Assembly (NCBI GenBank): GCA_018658715.1
Contig: JABHUQ010000105.1
Location: forward strand, 1-47,388
From: Fidelibacterota bacterium
GTDB taxonomy: Bacteria > Fidelibacterota > Marinisomatia > Marinisomatales > UBA1611
Length of the DNA stretch: 47,388 nucleotides
Direction: 5' to 3'
The notes under the pieces are model-generated. The model saw only the letters and a list, made by a program, of their open reading frames with translations, had not been told where the DNA came from and made no database searches. A program made the translations under genes and the position numbers. Shown here piece by piece: positions 17,330 through 26,954 of the stretch; the stretch's first letter is position 1; each line of letters opens with the position of its first letter.

Positions 17330-18036
17330 GTCTAGATCATGCATTCTATGTTGAGCCGTCTTCAGTTTTAAATCAAACATTTACATTAAATGAAGATGAA
17401 TCTCATCATGCACATCATGTGTTAAGAATGAAACCAGGAAATCTCATTCGTTTATTAGATGGAAATGGGATTGGTTATACAGGTAAAATAATTGCATTAG
17501 GGAACCATATTTCAGGAAACATTATAGACATGCATCCACAATATGGAGAAAATACCATTCCAATTCATTTAGCATTGGGCATTATTAAAAAAGATCGATT
17601 TGAATTAGCATTAGAGAAAGCAACTGAACTAGGTGTACAATCTATTACACCATTAATTTTAGATAGATGTATAAAAAGAACGGTCAATTTAGAGCGATCA
17701 AGAAAGCAGGTAAAAGTTGCATCAAAGCAATGTCAACGTAGCTTTTTTCCTATGATTAATGAGCCAGCTAAATTGAATAATTGGATTATGGCAACTACTA
17801 ATGAAATTAGGATCGGATGTTTTATTGGAAGTGAAATGCCAATATCCAATGTGCCAAAATTATACCCTTCGAAATCATTACATATAGTCATCGGTCCTGA
17901 AGGCGATTTTTCAGAAGTAGAAACTAATCTATTAACTAAAAATAACGTTTTACCAGTATCGCTTGGACCAAGACGATTGAAATCCGAAACAGCCGTAATA
18001 ACAGCTCTCGCAGTTCTAAATGAATTTATAAATTGA
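17326..18036 (+). CDS. rsmE: 16S rRNA m3U1498 methyltransferase
   Basis: 236 aa, full length for the family. The N-terminal PUA-like domain has HAFYVEPS, DESHHAHHVLRMKPG and RLLDGNG. The C-terminal SPOUT knot contains LALGIIKKDRFELALEKATE, LGVQSITPL, IGPEGDFSEVE and VSLGPRRLKSETAVITAL, the SAM-binding trefoil loops. It methylates N3 of U1498 in the 30S decoding region. It overlaps the preceding barrel gene by 4 nt, and the HIT gene follows 11 nt after its stop. Confidence 0.94.
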   Translation: MSLDHAFYVEPSSVLNQTFTLNEDESHHAHHVLRMKPGNLIRLLDGNGIGYTGKIIALGNHISGNIIDMHPQYGENTIPIHLALGIIKKDRFELALEKATELGVQSITPLILDRCIKRTVNLERSRKQVKVASKQCQRSFFPMINEPAKLNNWIMATTNEIRIGCFIGSEMPISNVPKLYPSKSLHIVIGPEGDFSEVETNLLTKNNVLPVSLGPRRLKSETAVITALAVLNEFIN

Positions 18037-18047
18037 AAGGAATAATA

Positions 18048-18392
18048 ATGGGAGATTGCCTTTTTTGTAAAATAATAAAAAAAGAAATACCTGCAGAAAT
18101 TGTATACGAAAATGACAATGTATTAGCTTTTAAAGATATTAATCCACAAGCGCCCACCCATATTTTGATTATTCCGAAAATTCATGTGCCAACTTTAAAT
18201 GAATTAGAAGAATCTCATAAAGAAATGATGGGTGAATTATTACTGACATCTTCGAAAATTGCAAAACAGGAAGGAATTGCTGACGATGGATATAGAACTG
18301 GATTCAATTGTGGTGAAGCTGCTGGCCAAACAGTATGGCATATTCATCTTCATCTACTAGGTGGACGATCATTTAATTGGCCTCCTGGTTAA
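18048..18392 (+). CDS. HIT family nucleotide hydrolase (HinT-like)
   Basis: 114 aa from ATG 18048, preceded by the AAAGGA ribosome site at 18036-18041; TTG 18033 in frame is less likely. N-terminal CLFCKIIKKEIPAEIVYEND and FKDINPQAPTH are standard HinT features, with a partial zinc-type C-x2-C. The histidine triad HIHLHLLGG lies near the C-terminus. HinT enzymes hydrolyse purine nucleoside phosphoramidates and acyl-AMP in the cytosol. It ends the operon that starts with folB; a 90-bp gap follows before smc. Confidence 0.93.
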   Translation: MGDCLFCKIIKKEIPAEIVYENDNVLAFKDINPQAPTHILIIPKIHVPTLNELEESHKEMMGELLLTSSKIAKQEGIADDGYRTGFNCGEAAGQTVWHIHLHLLGGRSFNWPPG

Positions 18393-18482
18393 TCCATTTA
18401 CGGTATCAACATCAGTAGGATTGTTCCACTGGAATACTCGTCAGAAAAGTGTTAAAATCAACGCTCAATCCTCGGAAAATTA

Positions 18483-21400
18483 ATGTATATATCTGAACTA
18501 AAAATGCATGGTTTCAAATCCTTCGCAAGTAAGGAATCATTGAAACTGGGAGAAGGGATCACTACAGTAGTAGGTCCCAATGGCTGCGGTAAAACAAATA
18601 TTGTTGACGCTATTCGCTGGGTATTAGGGGAACAAAAGTCAAGTGTTCTTCGAAGCGGTAAAATGGAAGATGTTATTTTTAATGGTTCTGCTGGGCTCAA
18701 ACCTTTAAGTGTTTGTGAAGTGTCTCTTATTGTTCATAATAATAAAGGAAAACTTCCAATTGAATATAACGATATTGAGATTGGGCGTCGTGTATATAGA
18801 AGTGGAGAAAGTGAATATTTTCTAAATAAAACTCCCTGTAGGTTAAAAGATATTAATGAACTTTTTGTTGATACGGGTATGGGTGCAGATGCTTATTCTG
18901 TTATTGAATTAAAGATGATTGAACAAATTTTATCCGAAGCAGGAGACGATCGTCGAAGAATGTTTGAAGAAGCTGCTGGGATTAATAAATATCGCCATCA
19001 ACGGAAATCAACCCTCCGAAAATTTGAAGCAACTCATTTAGACCTAGAACGAATTAGTGATATTATTGCAGAAGTTGAACAAAAGGTTCATGGACTAGCT
19101 CTCCAATTAAAGCGTTTTGAACGCCATGCAAAATTAACTGATAAGTTAAAAAATGCAGATCTAGCATTAGCATTTTTACAAGTGAATCAATTGGCGCAAC
19201 AGTCAACTCCCTTACAATCTAAAATAACTGAACTACAATATTTAAGAGAATCCAAAGCCACTGAAGGATCTATTCATGAAAATGAACTCAACCAACTTCA
19301 GGAAGTTTATCAATCTCAAAGTAAAGAATTAACAGGCCAGCAAGAAGCACTTAATTCTCTGAACGATAAAAGGGAGTCGCTTCAAAATGATTTATTAGTT
19401 TGGACAGAGCAAAACAGATCTTCTGAACAATCTATTAATCGTCTCGACCTAGAAAAAAGAAATAATGAGAGTAAAAAAGAGCAACTCAAATCACATTCCA
19501 CAGAATTAGAAAAAGATATTGATACACTTGAGCCTATTATCAATAACCAACTTGAGTTATATCAAACAGAAAAAGAAAATTATGATTCTAAAAATCATAT
19601 TTATGAGACTGCATCAAAAGTATTAGATGCATTGCAAGATGAACGTTGGAGCATTCAAAGAAAAATTTCTAATGATGAATCTTTGTTAAAGCGGACCGAA
19701 GCTGTCATTCAGGAAAAAGAAAATAGATTTGAAAAACTAAAAGACCAAACTGTAGGTTTATCACAGGCAAAGAAGGAATTATTACAATCGACTAATTCCA
19801 TAGAAAATGAATGGACAAAAGCAGTTTCAGCACTTACGGAGAAAAAAGAATCTCTTATCAAATTTGAAAATCAAATATTCTCATTGCGAGAAGATGCAGA
19901 TGATTTGTCAAAAAGTCGACATTCTATTTCAGCACAAATTGAATCTTTAAAGGGGCAACATGGATTTTACCATGAATTAATAGAATCTAAAGAAGGCTTT
20001 CCTGAAGGGACTCGATATATTCTAGAAAACCCAAAAACATTTGATGGCGTTTTAGGTACAGTTGCGGATATTTTTGAAGTGGATCCTTCATATCGCAATG
20101 CTCTAGAAGCGGGACTAGGTGATTTATCTCATTGCTTAGTTGCAATAGACAGAAATGCAGCAGTAAATACACTTGAAAAAGCGAGGTCGCTTCAAGCGGG
20201 TGATTTAACTATTATTCCATTGAAAGAAGCTTCTAATCTGAAAATTACTCTTAAAAAATGCCCAGAAGGTGAAAATATAATTGGCCGTGCATCTGATCTT
20301 GTTAGCACAAATAAATCTTTAAAACCATTAGCAGAATACCTATTGGGGAATTTATTAATCATAGAAGATTTACAAGATGCTATGGACAATTCCCAATTTG
20401 ATGGGTGGAGTTTGGTTGATAAAAATGGTGCTTATTTGGGTGACGACCTTGTGTTGAAAAATCGCCAAGCATCTGAACATGGTCATATTATGGGTCGAAA
20501 AAAGAAGATTGAAACTATCAACCAAGAATTATCTGATCTTGAAAAAGAATTGTCAATAGTTGAAACTGCATTAGAGCAAAACCAAAATTCAATGAATGAA
20601 GCAAAAGAGGCTATTCAAGGAGGGCTTCAATCTGTCGAACAAGCCAATCAACATTTAAGCCAATGCGAGACAAATAAGTTGAGGAACCAATTTCAGTTAA
20701 CTCAGCAAATGGAAACTCTCGAAACGCTTTCACAAGAAATAAAAGACCTTGAGCAAGAAATTAAAGATGGACAAAAAGCTATTGAAGCATTAAAGCCCGC
20801 AATGGTTAAAGCTGAAAAACTTATGTCAGGATTTAAAGTTAAAATCGAAAAAGCAAATACTCATATGTTGGAATCTCGAAAAGAGCGTGATGATTTTAGT
20901 CAAAAAGTTCAGGATATTAGAATTGCACTATTAGAATTAGAGAGCCAAAGAGAAAACCTAGTATTTAAACTAAAAACGGGTAAAGAAACGATTGAAGAGT
21001 TAAGTCTACGTCAAAATGATATTCAAGTTGAAATGGAATCATTGAATGAAAAAAGAATTACACTTGATGAGAATTATACTTCAGGAGAAAAAGAACTAAC
21101 AACTTTAACAGGTGAGATTCAGAAACAAAAATCAATTTTAGATTTGAAACAATCTGCCTATAAAGAAACTTATGAATCTATAGAAGCTATTCAATCCAAA
21201 ATTCAATCCGAACAGCATGACCGTGAGCAATTATTAGAAGATTTAAAAAATGCGGAATTAGATGTTGCCGAGTCTAACCAAAAATTGGCTATTATTCGTG
21301 AACGAATTCAAGATCGATATCAAATGGCCATTCCAAAATCATTGCAAGTCGATGAAACAGAAGATGAATTATCATTTGATATCGATAAATTTACTCGCTC

Positions 21401-22004
21401 CCTAGAAAATATTGGTCCGGTGAATATGGCAGTAAAAGATGAATATGAAGAAGAAGTGGAACGACTAAATACTTTAAAAGTACAATGTGATGATTTATCT
21501 GAAGCAGAGGAAAATTTACGTGAAACCATAAGGAAGATAGATAGAATTGCCCGAAAAAGATTTCAAGAAACATTTGACTTAATTAAAACTAATTTTGAAA
21601 AACTTTTTCAAATGTTCTTTGAAGGTGGTCATGCAACATTACGCCTTGTGGGTGATCCTGACCCTTTGGATTCAAGTATAGCTATCGAAGCACAACCACC
21701 AGGAAAAAGGAATTCATCTCTAAGGCTATTATCAAGTGGAGAAAAAGCTTTAACCGCAATATCATTATTATTTGCTATATACCAAGTAAAACCTAGCCCA
21801 TATTGTATTCTTGATGAAGTTGATGCTCCTTTAGACGATGTGAACATTCATAAATTTACTCGAGTGCTTAAAAAGTTCTCTGATGAAACACAGTTCATTG
21901 TTGTAACCCATAATAAATTGACGATGGAAAATGCTGATATGATGTATGGTGTGACTCAAGAGAAAAAGGGTGTTTCAAAACTTGTATCTGTCAAATTTGA
22001 GTGA
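18483..22004 (+). CDS. smc: Chromosome segregation SMC ATPase
   Basis: 1173 aa, typical of bacterial SMC. The N-terminal head opens ISELKMHGFKSFA with Walker A GPNGCGKTNIVDAIRW. The first coiled coil runs about 170-500, then the hinge (about 510-660, with GVLGTVADIFEVDPSYRNAL and AGDLTIIPL), then the second coiled coil to about 1020. The C-terminal head carries the signature LRLLSSGEKALTA and Walker B YCILDEVDAPLDD. The signature reads LSSGE instead of the usual LSGGE. It forms the condensin ring with ScpA/ScpB, which are not in the window. polA follows 20 nt downstream. Confidence 0.96.
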   Translation: MYISELKMHGFKSFASKESLKLGEGITTVVGPNGCGKTNIVDAIRWVLGEQKSSVLRSGKMEDVIFNGSAGLKPLSVCEVSLIVHNNKGKLPIEYNDIEIGRRVYRSGESEYFLNKTPCRLKDINELFVDTGMGADAYSVIELKMIEQILSEAGDDRRRMFEEAAGINKYRHQRKSTLRKFEATHLDLERISDIIAEVEQKVHGLALQLKRFERHAKLTDKLKNADLALAFLQVNQLAQQSTPLQSKITELQYLRESKATEGSIHENELNQLQEVYQSQSKELTGQQEALNSLNDKRESLQNDLLVWTEQNRSSEQSINRLDLEKRNNESKKEQLKSHSTELEKDIDTLEPIINNQLELYQTEKENYDSKNHIYETASKVLDALQDERWSIQRKISNDESLLKRTEAVIQEKENRFEKLKDQTVGLSQAKKELLQSTNSIENEWTKAVSALTEKKESLIKFENQIFSLREDADDLSKSRHSISAQIESLKGQHGFYHELIESKEGFPEGTRYILENPKTFDGVLGTVADIFEVDPSYRNALEAGLGDLSHCLVAIDRNAAVNTLEKARSLQAGDLTIIPLKEASNLKITLKKCPEGENIIGRASDLVSTNKSLKPLAEYLLGNLLIIEDLQDAMDNSQFDGWSLVDKNGAYLGDDLVLKNRQASEHGHIMGRKKKIETINQELSDLEKELSIVETALEQNQNSMNEAKEAIQGGLQSVEQANQHLSQCETNKLRNQFQLTQQMETLETLSQEIKDLEQEIKDGQKAIEALKPAMVKAEKLMSGFKVKIEKANTHMLESRKERDDFSQKVQDIRIALLELESQRENLVFKLKTGKETIEELSLRQNDIQVEMESLNEKRITLDENYTSGEKELTTLTGEIQKQKSILDLKQSAYKETYESIEAIQSKIQSEQHDREQLLEDLKNAELDVAESNQKLAIIRERIQDRYQMAIPKSLQVDETEDELSFDIDKFTRSLENIGPVNMAVKDEYEEEVERLNTLKVQCDDLSEAEENLRETIRKIDRIARKRFQETFDLIKTNFEKLFQMFFEGGHATLRLVGDPDPLDSSIAIEAQPPGKRNSSLRLLSSGEKALTAISLLFAIYQVKPSPYCILDEVDAPLDDVNIHKFTRVLKKFSDETQFIVVTHNKLTMENADMMYGVTQEKKGVSKLVSVKFE

Positions 22005-22016
22005 CAATAGTTACTC
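21999..22016 (+). other. Small hairpin across the smc stop, before polA
   Basis: GAGTGAC-AATA-GTTACTC forms a 7-bp stem (one G·U pair) spanning the smc TGA and ending 8 nt before the polA ATG. There is no T-tract, so it is not a terminator. It occupies the place where a polA ribosome site would be, and no Shine-Dalgarno is visible there, so it could modulate polA translation. Low confidence; short dyads are common by chance in AT-rich DNA. Confidence 0.3.
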
Positions 22017-22024
22017 TATAAATA

Positions 22025-24745
22025 ATGTCAACTAAAACCCGCCGAAAACGTCTCTTCTTAATTGATGGATATGCTCTTTTATATAGGGCGCATTATGCAC
22101 TTATACGAAATCCACTTATTACAAGCTATGGTTTACATACGAGTGCTTTATATGGTTTTGTGAATCAAGTATTTAGTCTTATCCAGAAAGAAAAACCTGA
22201 ATATTTTGCGGCAATATTTGATTCAAAAGAAAAGACTTTCCGCCATGATAAATATCCAGAATACAAGTCACATCGCCCACCAATGCCAGATGAATTACAA
22301 TCTCAATTACCCCATTTATGGGATCTCCTCGATGCAATGCAAATTAGAACAATGAAAAAACCGGGGTTTGAAGCGGATGATATTATTGGTACGTTGGCTA
22401 AAGATGGCGACAAAAATGATATTGATGTTTATATTGTAAGTGGGGATAAAGATTTCATGCAATTAATGAATGAGCATATTTTCTTATACACTCCCGGACG
22501 CCGTGGGGAAAGTCCGACAATTTATGATCATGATGGAGTGGTTGATAGGTGGGGTGTTCCCCCTGATAAAATTATAGACTTATTAGGATTAATGGGAGAC
22601 AGCTCTGATAATGTGCCTGGTGTTGCTGGAGTGGGTCCTAAAACTGCAGTTAAATTGATTAAAAAGTATGGGTCTTTGGAAGCATCTTTAGACCAAGCTG
22701 AATCACAAAAAAATGCACGAGTTAGACGTGGATTAATGGAAGGTAAAGAGAACGCAATTCTTAGTAAAGAACTTGTAACTATTGATACAAATATGAAATT
22801 AGAATTTGGTGCTCTTGACCTATTACTTGAACCGTTCAGTTTTGATTTGTTAACAGCAAAATTAACAGAATTAGAATTTCATGCTTTAGTGAATAAACTA
22901 CCTTCCTTTTCAGATGATAAACCATTGCCTGAACCTGAATCACCTAAAAAAAATTATATGACAATTAATTCTCTAGAAGAATTAAAAAAAGTTGTAGCTG
23001 ATTTAGAAAAAGCGGATCTTATTTCGTTTGATCTTGAAACAACATCTGTCACTCCAATGGAAACTGATATTGTGGGTTTGAGTTTTTCCATCCGTCCTAA
23101 TGAAGGATGGTATATTCCCATTTTATTTAAAGATAAATCATCAAATTTGTTTGGAGATAACGATTTAGATATTGTTTTAGGTGAATGCAGAAATTTGTTA
23201 GAAAATGAACATATTCATCTTACAGGTCAAAATATAAAATTTGATGCACTTATTGTGAGGAATCATGGTATTCACCTTAGTGGGATTGTTTTTGATACTC
23301 TTATTGCTGCCCATTTAACGAACCCTATTTCTAATTCGTATAAATTAGATACATTAAGTTTAGATTTATTGAATTATCAAATGATGCCTATAGAAGATTT
23401 AATCGGAAAAGGTAGAAAACAAATTACAATGGCTGAAGTTGACTTGGCCAAAACATCATTTTATGCAGCAGAAGATGCTGATGTTGTTACCCAAATTACT
23501 CCCTTATTACAGGAGAAGTTGAAAAAAGAAAATATATCCGACTATTATCACAAGACTGAATTACCTCTTATTCCTGTATTATTAGAAATGGAATGGAATG
23601 GCACATATGTAAATAAAGAGTATTTAGGAAATATGTCTATTGAATTAGGAGAAAAAATTGACCTTCTAATTGATGGTATTCATAAAGAAGCTGGAACAGA
23701 ATTCAATGTGAATTCAACCCAGCAATTGGCGAATGTATTGTTTGACATAATTGGGTTAGACCCAATAAAAAAAAGGTCTACAGCAGAACCTATTCTTCAA
23801 AAGTTAAGAGATTTAAATCCTATTCCTGGCATGATTCTGGAGTATAGGAAATTCAATAAAATGAAAAATACTTATGTAGATGCTTTGCCAGAATTGATTC
23901 ACTCTAAAACTGGGCGAATCCATGGTACATTTAACCAATTCATCGCAGCAACGGGACGATTATCAAGCACAAACCCCAATTTCCAAAATATCCCAATACG
24001 TCATGAAGAAGGCAGAGAAATTAGGAAAGCATTCTGTGCTCAAAAGCCTGGGTGGAAAATCATGTCCGCAGATTATTCTCAAGTTGAACTTCGCATTATG
24101 GCGCATTTAAGTCAGGACCTTGAATTAATACAGGCTTTTCAAAATGGTGATGATATTCATACTCGTACGGCTAGTCTTGTCTTTGGCGTCCCTTTAGAAG
24201 ATGTATTACCAGATATGCGCCGAACAGCAAAAGTAGTAAACTTCGGAATTATGTATGGAGCTGGCCCATTTCGTATGAGTCAAGAATTAGGCATCCCGAG
24301 AGGAGAATCTCAATTAATTATTGATAACTATTTTAGGCAGTATTCAGGCATTCGAAATTATATTGATGAAACATTAGAAAAAGCTCGTACAGAAAAAATG
24401 GTTGAAACATTATTAGGGAGGCGCAGGCCTGTGTGGGATGCTGATAGTGAAAATGGATTAAGACGGCAAGCGGCAGAAAGAATGGCTATCAATATGCCTG
24501 TTCAAGGAACTGCAGCTGAGATGATTAAACTCGCTATGATTAATATTCATAAAAAATTGAAAGAATCTAAATTTCAAGCAAAAATGGTTTTACAAGTGCA
24601 TGATGAATTAGTTTTTGAAGTGCCTGAAAATGAAGTGGAATCACTAGCTAAAATGGTAGTTACAGAAATGGAGAATGCGCTCCCTTTAACTGTACCTGTT
24701 GTTGTAGATTGGGGAGTAGGTGAATCTTGGTTCGAAGCTCACTAA
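22025..24745 (+). CDS. polA: DNA polymerase I with 5' nuclease and intact 3'-5' exonuclease domains
   Basis: 906 aa, three domains. 5' nuclease (about 1-290): LIDGYALLYRAHYAL, FEADDIIGTLA, VSGDKDFMQL and the helix-hairpin-helix GVAGVGPKTAVKL. 3'-5' exonuclease (about 315-500): D-x-E in SFDLETTSVTP, GQNIKFDALI, and Y-x3-D in YAAEDADVV, so all catalytic residues are present, unlike in many degenerate PolA proteins. Polymerase: motif A SADYSQVELRIMAHL, motif B RRTAKVVNFGIMYG, motif C VLQVHDELVFEV. It fills repair gaps and removes RNA primers. It lies 20 nt after smc and is likely co-transcribed. Confidence 0.97.
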   Translation: MSTKTRRKRLFLIDGYALLYRAHYALIRNPLITSYGLHTSALYGFVNQVFSLIQKEKPEYFAAIFDSKEKTFRHDKYPEYKSHRPPMPDELQSQLPHLWDLLDAMQIRTMKKPGFEADDIIGTLAKDGDKNDIDVYIVSGDKDFMQLMNEHIFLYTPGRRGESPTIYDHDGVVDRWGVPPDKIIDLLGLMGDSSDNVPGVAGVGPKTAVKLIKKYGSLEASLDQAESQKNARVRRGLMEGKENAILSKELVTIDTNMKLEFGALDLLLEPFSFDLLTAKLTELEFHALVNKLPSFSDDKPLPEPESPKKNYMTINSLEELKKVVADLEKADLISFDLETTSVTPMETDIVGLSFSIRPNEGWYIPILFKDKSSNLFGDNDLDIVLGECRNLLENEHIHLTGQNIKFDALIVRNHGIHLSGIVFDTLIAAHLTNPISNSYKLDTLSLDLLNYQMMPIEDLIGKGRKQITMAEVDLAKTSFYAAEDADVVTQITPLLQEKLKKENISDYYHKTELPLIPVLLEMEWNGTYVNKEYLGNMSIELGEKIDLLIDGIHKEAGTEFNVNSTQQLANVLFDIIGLDPIKKRSTAEPILQKLRDLNPIPGMILEYRKFNKMKNTYVDALPELIHSKTGRIHGTFNQFIAATGRLSSTNPNFQNIPIRHEEGREIRKAFCAQKPGWKIMSADYSQVELRIMAHLSQDLELIQAFQNGDDIHTRTASLVFGVPLEDVLPDMRRTAKVVNFGIMYGAGPFRMSQELGIPRGESQLIIDNYFRQYSGIRNYIDETLEKARTEKMVETLLGRRRPVWDADSENGLRRQAAERMAINMPVQGTAAEMIKLAMINIHKKLKESKFQAKMVLQVHDELVFEVPENEVESLAKMVVTEMENALPLTVPVVVDWGVGESWFEAH

Positions 24746-24817
24746 TGAATATTAAAATCTTTTTGTAAAAATAAACATTATCCTAAATTTGAACTAGCTT
24801 TAACAAAAACGAACTTT

Positions 24818-25744
24818 ATGGAAGCAAGCGTAACACTAAAAAAAGTAGGGAAACTCGTCAAGGATAAAACTATCCTTGCTGGATTAACCTTTGGGATAGA
24901 AAAAGGATCGCTTGTAGCCATTGTCGGAGATAATGACGCAGGTAAGTCTACCATTTTACGTTTGTTGGCTGGATTCGAAAACCCTGACTATGGAAATATA
25001 TATCTGCATGGCTTGAATACAGATAAACGCAGATTAGAAACACGGAAGATGGTTGGATACGTTCCCCATGAAAATGATTTAGATCCATGGTTAACCCTTG
25101 GACAAAATATAAAATTTTATGGGAATCTTTTTGGCATAGATTCACAAACAATTCAGCGACGTTTGGACCATTATGCTGATCAGTTAGATTTAACTCCCTA
25201 TTTAAATGAACTAGCAAGTAGAGTTAGTCAAGGTATTCAAAAAAGAGCAATGATTATCAGAAGTTTAGTCCATAATCCTGATGTATTAATTATGGATGAA
25301 CCGACAGGATTTATGGATGCATCATCTATCCGAAAAACATGGGACTTAATTGAGAAATTAAAGGGCGATAAAACAATTATTTATGTCAGTAATTCATTGA
25401 ATGAAGTGGAACAATCTCATGATCGAATACTAGTATTTAATGATGGAAAAATTATATTAGATGGGCATTTAGACAAACTTCTAGAAAGCACGATTGAATA
25501 TCATCAATTCCAAATTGAATTTGAAGCTCTAACCGATGAATTGTTTAATCATTTATGTAAGGTGGTAACAGTTGTATCTCCAAATCGATTAGGAAATATT
25601 TTTCATTTTTATGGTAGAACGAGAAGTGTCTTTTTTGATGTTTTACAAGCAGCGAGTGGATTACCAATGGTTGACCTGAATGTGAAGAAATTGGGTTTAA
25701 GGGATTTATTAGACTCTGAATTTGCTGGAGATGGTTTAGCATGA
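24818..25744 (+). CDS. ABC transporter ATP-binding protein (ABC-2 exporter type)
   Basis: 308 aa, ATG start. Walker A GDNDAGKSTILRLLAGF, Q-loop VGYVPHENDLDPWLTL, a diverged signature ASRVSQGIQKRAMIIRSL where LSGGQ is expected, Walker B VLIMDEPTGFMD, and the switch region IIYVSNSLNEVEQ, which lacks the usual catalytic His. About 90 C-terminal residues beyond the ATPase core resemble the extension of NatA/CcmA-like exporters. Replacement of the switch histidine by Asn is unusual and may mean slow ATPase cycling. Its stop overlaps the permease ATG, so the two form one transporter. Confidence 0.87.
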   Translation: MEASVTLKKVGKLVKDKTILAGLTFGIEKGSLVAIVGDNDAGKSTILRLLAGFENPDYGNIYLHGLNTDKRRLETRKMVGYVPHENDLDPWLTLGQNIKFYGNLFGIDSQTIQRRLDHYADQLDLTPYLNELASRVSQGIQKRAMIIRSLVHNPDVLIMDEPTGFMDASSIRKTWDLIEKLKGDKTIIYVSNSLNEVEQSHDRILVFNDGKIILDGHLDKLLESTIEYHQFQIEFEALTDELFNHLCKVVTVVSPNRLGNIFHFYGRTRSVFFDVLQAASGLPMVDLNVKKLGLRDLLDSEFAGDGLA

Positions 25745-26490
25745 TTATTGCACTTTTAAAAAGGCGATTATGGCTATGGCAAAACCAATTTCTTTCCCTG
25801 TTAGTCTTATTTCTCATTTTTCCAATTGCTATTTTTTCTTTATTGGATTTATCAATGAGAAATATATTTATCCAAAGTTTAGGGAATATTCCATATGATC
25901 AATGGGCCTTTCCTGGAATAGTCGCTATTATTGGTTCATTGGTAATATTTCCGCCTATTTACCGAGATTTCTTTCATTTAAGAGTTCATGGAAAAGTATT
26001 AAAAACCGTTGCATTAGCTCCTTTTACGAAGAGATCAATGGTTATATCATTTCTTGGTATTGCTGTATTAGAAGCATTAATTATATCTATCGGAACGAGT
26101 ATTCTCTTCGTAAACATTATTTCAACTGGTTTTACAATTGGAGATTTGTTAATTCTTTATTTCTTCTTGGCTATTCTTTTTTGTTTAATTGGGAATTTAT
26201 TTATTTCAATGGCATTATGGATTGAGTCTGCAACATCATTTTTGTTAGCAACATTTTTAACATATTTTATCTTAGTTTTTGGGTCGGGTTTAATTTTTGA
26301 ATTAAACTATTTCCCTGTGTCCTTAGAATTTATTTTATCTCTATTTCCATTTAGTATATTAATTAAAACAATGCATTTATCTTTATTTGCAAATATCTTT
26401 GAATGGACAATCATAGTACCATTGATACTCCTAATTATTTTATGGTCCGCAGGGAATGGATTACTTCTGCGAAAGAAATTAATTCAATGA
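25741..26490 (+). CDS. ABC-2-type transporter permease
   Basis: 249 aa with six predicted membrane segments (for example FLSLLVLFLIFPIAIFSLL, GIVAIIGSLVIFPPIY, ISFLGIAVLEALIISIGTSI, LLILYFFLAILFCLIGNLF). The N-terminal cytoplasmic start and the segment order fit ABC-2 exporters, with an amphipathic stretch RDFFHLRVHGKVLKTVALAP before the third segment, where such permeases contact the ATPase. The substrate is unknown. It overlaps the ATPase gene (ATGA) and the following enzyme gene (ATGA), so all three are coupled. Confidence 0.82.
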   Translation: MIIALLKRRLWLWQNQFLSLLVLFLIFPIAIFSLLDLSMRNIFIQSLGNIPYDQWAFPGIVAIIGSLVIFPPIYRDFFHLRVHGKVLKTVALAPFTKRSMVISFLGIAVLEALIISIGTSILFVNIISTGFTIGDLLILYFFLAILFCLIGNLFISMALWIESATSFLLATFLTYFILVFGSGLIFELNYFPVSLEFILSLFPFSILIKTMHLSLFANIFEWTIIVPLILLIILWSAGNGLLLRKKLIQ

Positions 26491-26954
26491 TTGTATATTT
26501 ATCAGGAGCAATGGAATTTGCCGAAGGAGAAGGAGCAGATTGGCGTAGAGAAATAACTTTATGGCTAGCTGAGAATTTAGAACATATCGTAATTGATCCT
26601 GTGATTGAATCTGATAAATTAGCGATGAAACATAATGCATTAGGATTCCGAAAATGGAAAGAAGAGAACCATGAACTTTATATAGATTTTATTCAGAAAG
26701 CTGTGGATTATGACATTGATGCTGTTTTAAATAAAGCAGATTATTTGATTTGTTTGTGGAATGAAAGTGTTTTTAAGGGAGCTGGAACGCATGGAGAAGT
26801 CACGTTAGCCTATTATGCAGGTAAACCAATTTATTTAGTCAATCATGTAGCTCAAAGTGATTTAAGTGGTTGGATTGAGGCGTGCAAAACAGAAATGTTT
26901 AATAATTTCGATCAATTAAAGACCCATTTATTGTCTGCTTATTCTAATGGATAA
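26487..26954 (+). CDS. Nucleoside 2-deoxyribosyltransferase-like protein
   Basis: 155 aa from ATG 26487 (ATGA overlap with the permease). It opens MIVYLSGAMEFAEGEGADWR, the nucleotide-handling start of the NDT/DUF4406 group. The C-terminal half has NKADYLICLWNESVFKGAGTHGEVTLAYYAGKP in outline: an acidic strand end, G-T-H-G-E with the nucleophile-type Glu, and the GKP turn. Members cleave or transfer N-glycosidic bonds of nucleosides or nucleotides; many are uncharacterised. It is joined to alr by an 8-nt overlap, which does not explain its role. Confidence 0.7.
   Translation: MIVYLSGAMEFAEGEGADWRREITLWLAENLEHIVIDPVIESDKLAMKHNALGFRKWKEENHELYIDFIQKAVDYDIDAVLNKADYLICLWNESVFKGAGTHGEVTLAYYAGKPIYLVNHVAQSDLSGWIEACKTEMFNNFDQLKTHLLSAYSNG

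Noticed and set aside
18033-18047. TTG start for the HIT protein
   Set aside because: ATG 18048 has an AAAGGA ribosome site and gives the family-typical N-terminus; the extra five codons add nothing conserved.
24760-24791. Bacteroidetes-type promoter (TTTG ... TAnnTTTG) before the ABC ATPase
   Set aside because: TTTTTG and TAAATTTG occur 18 bp apart, but the organism's promoter consensus is unknown and AT-rich DNA gives such matches often.
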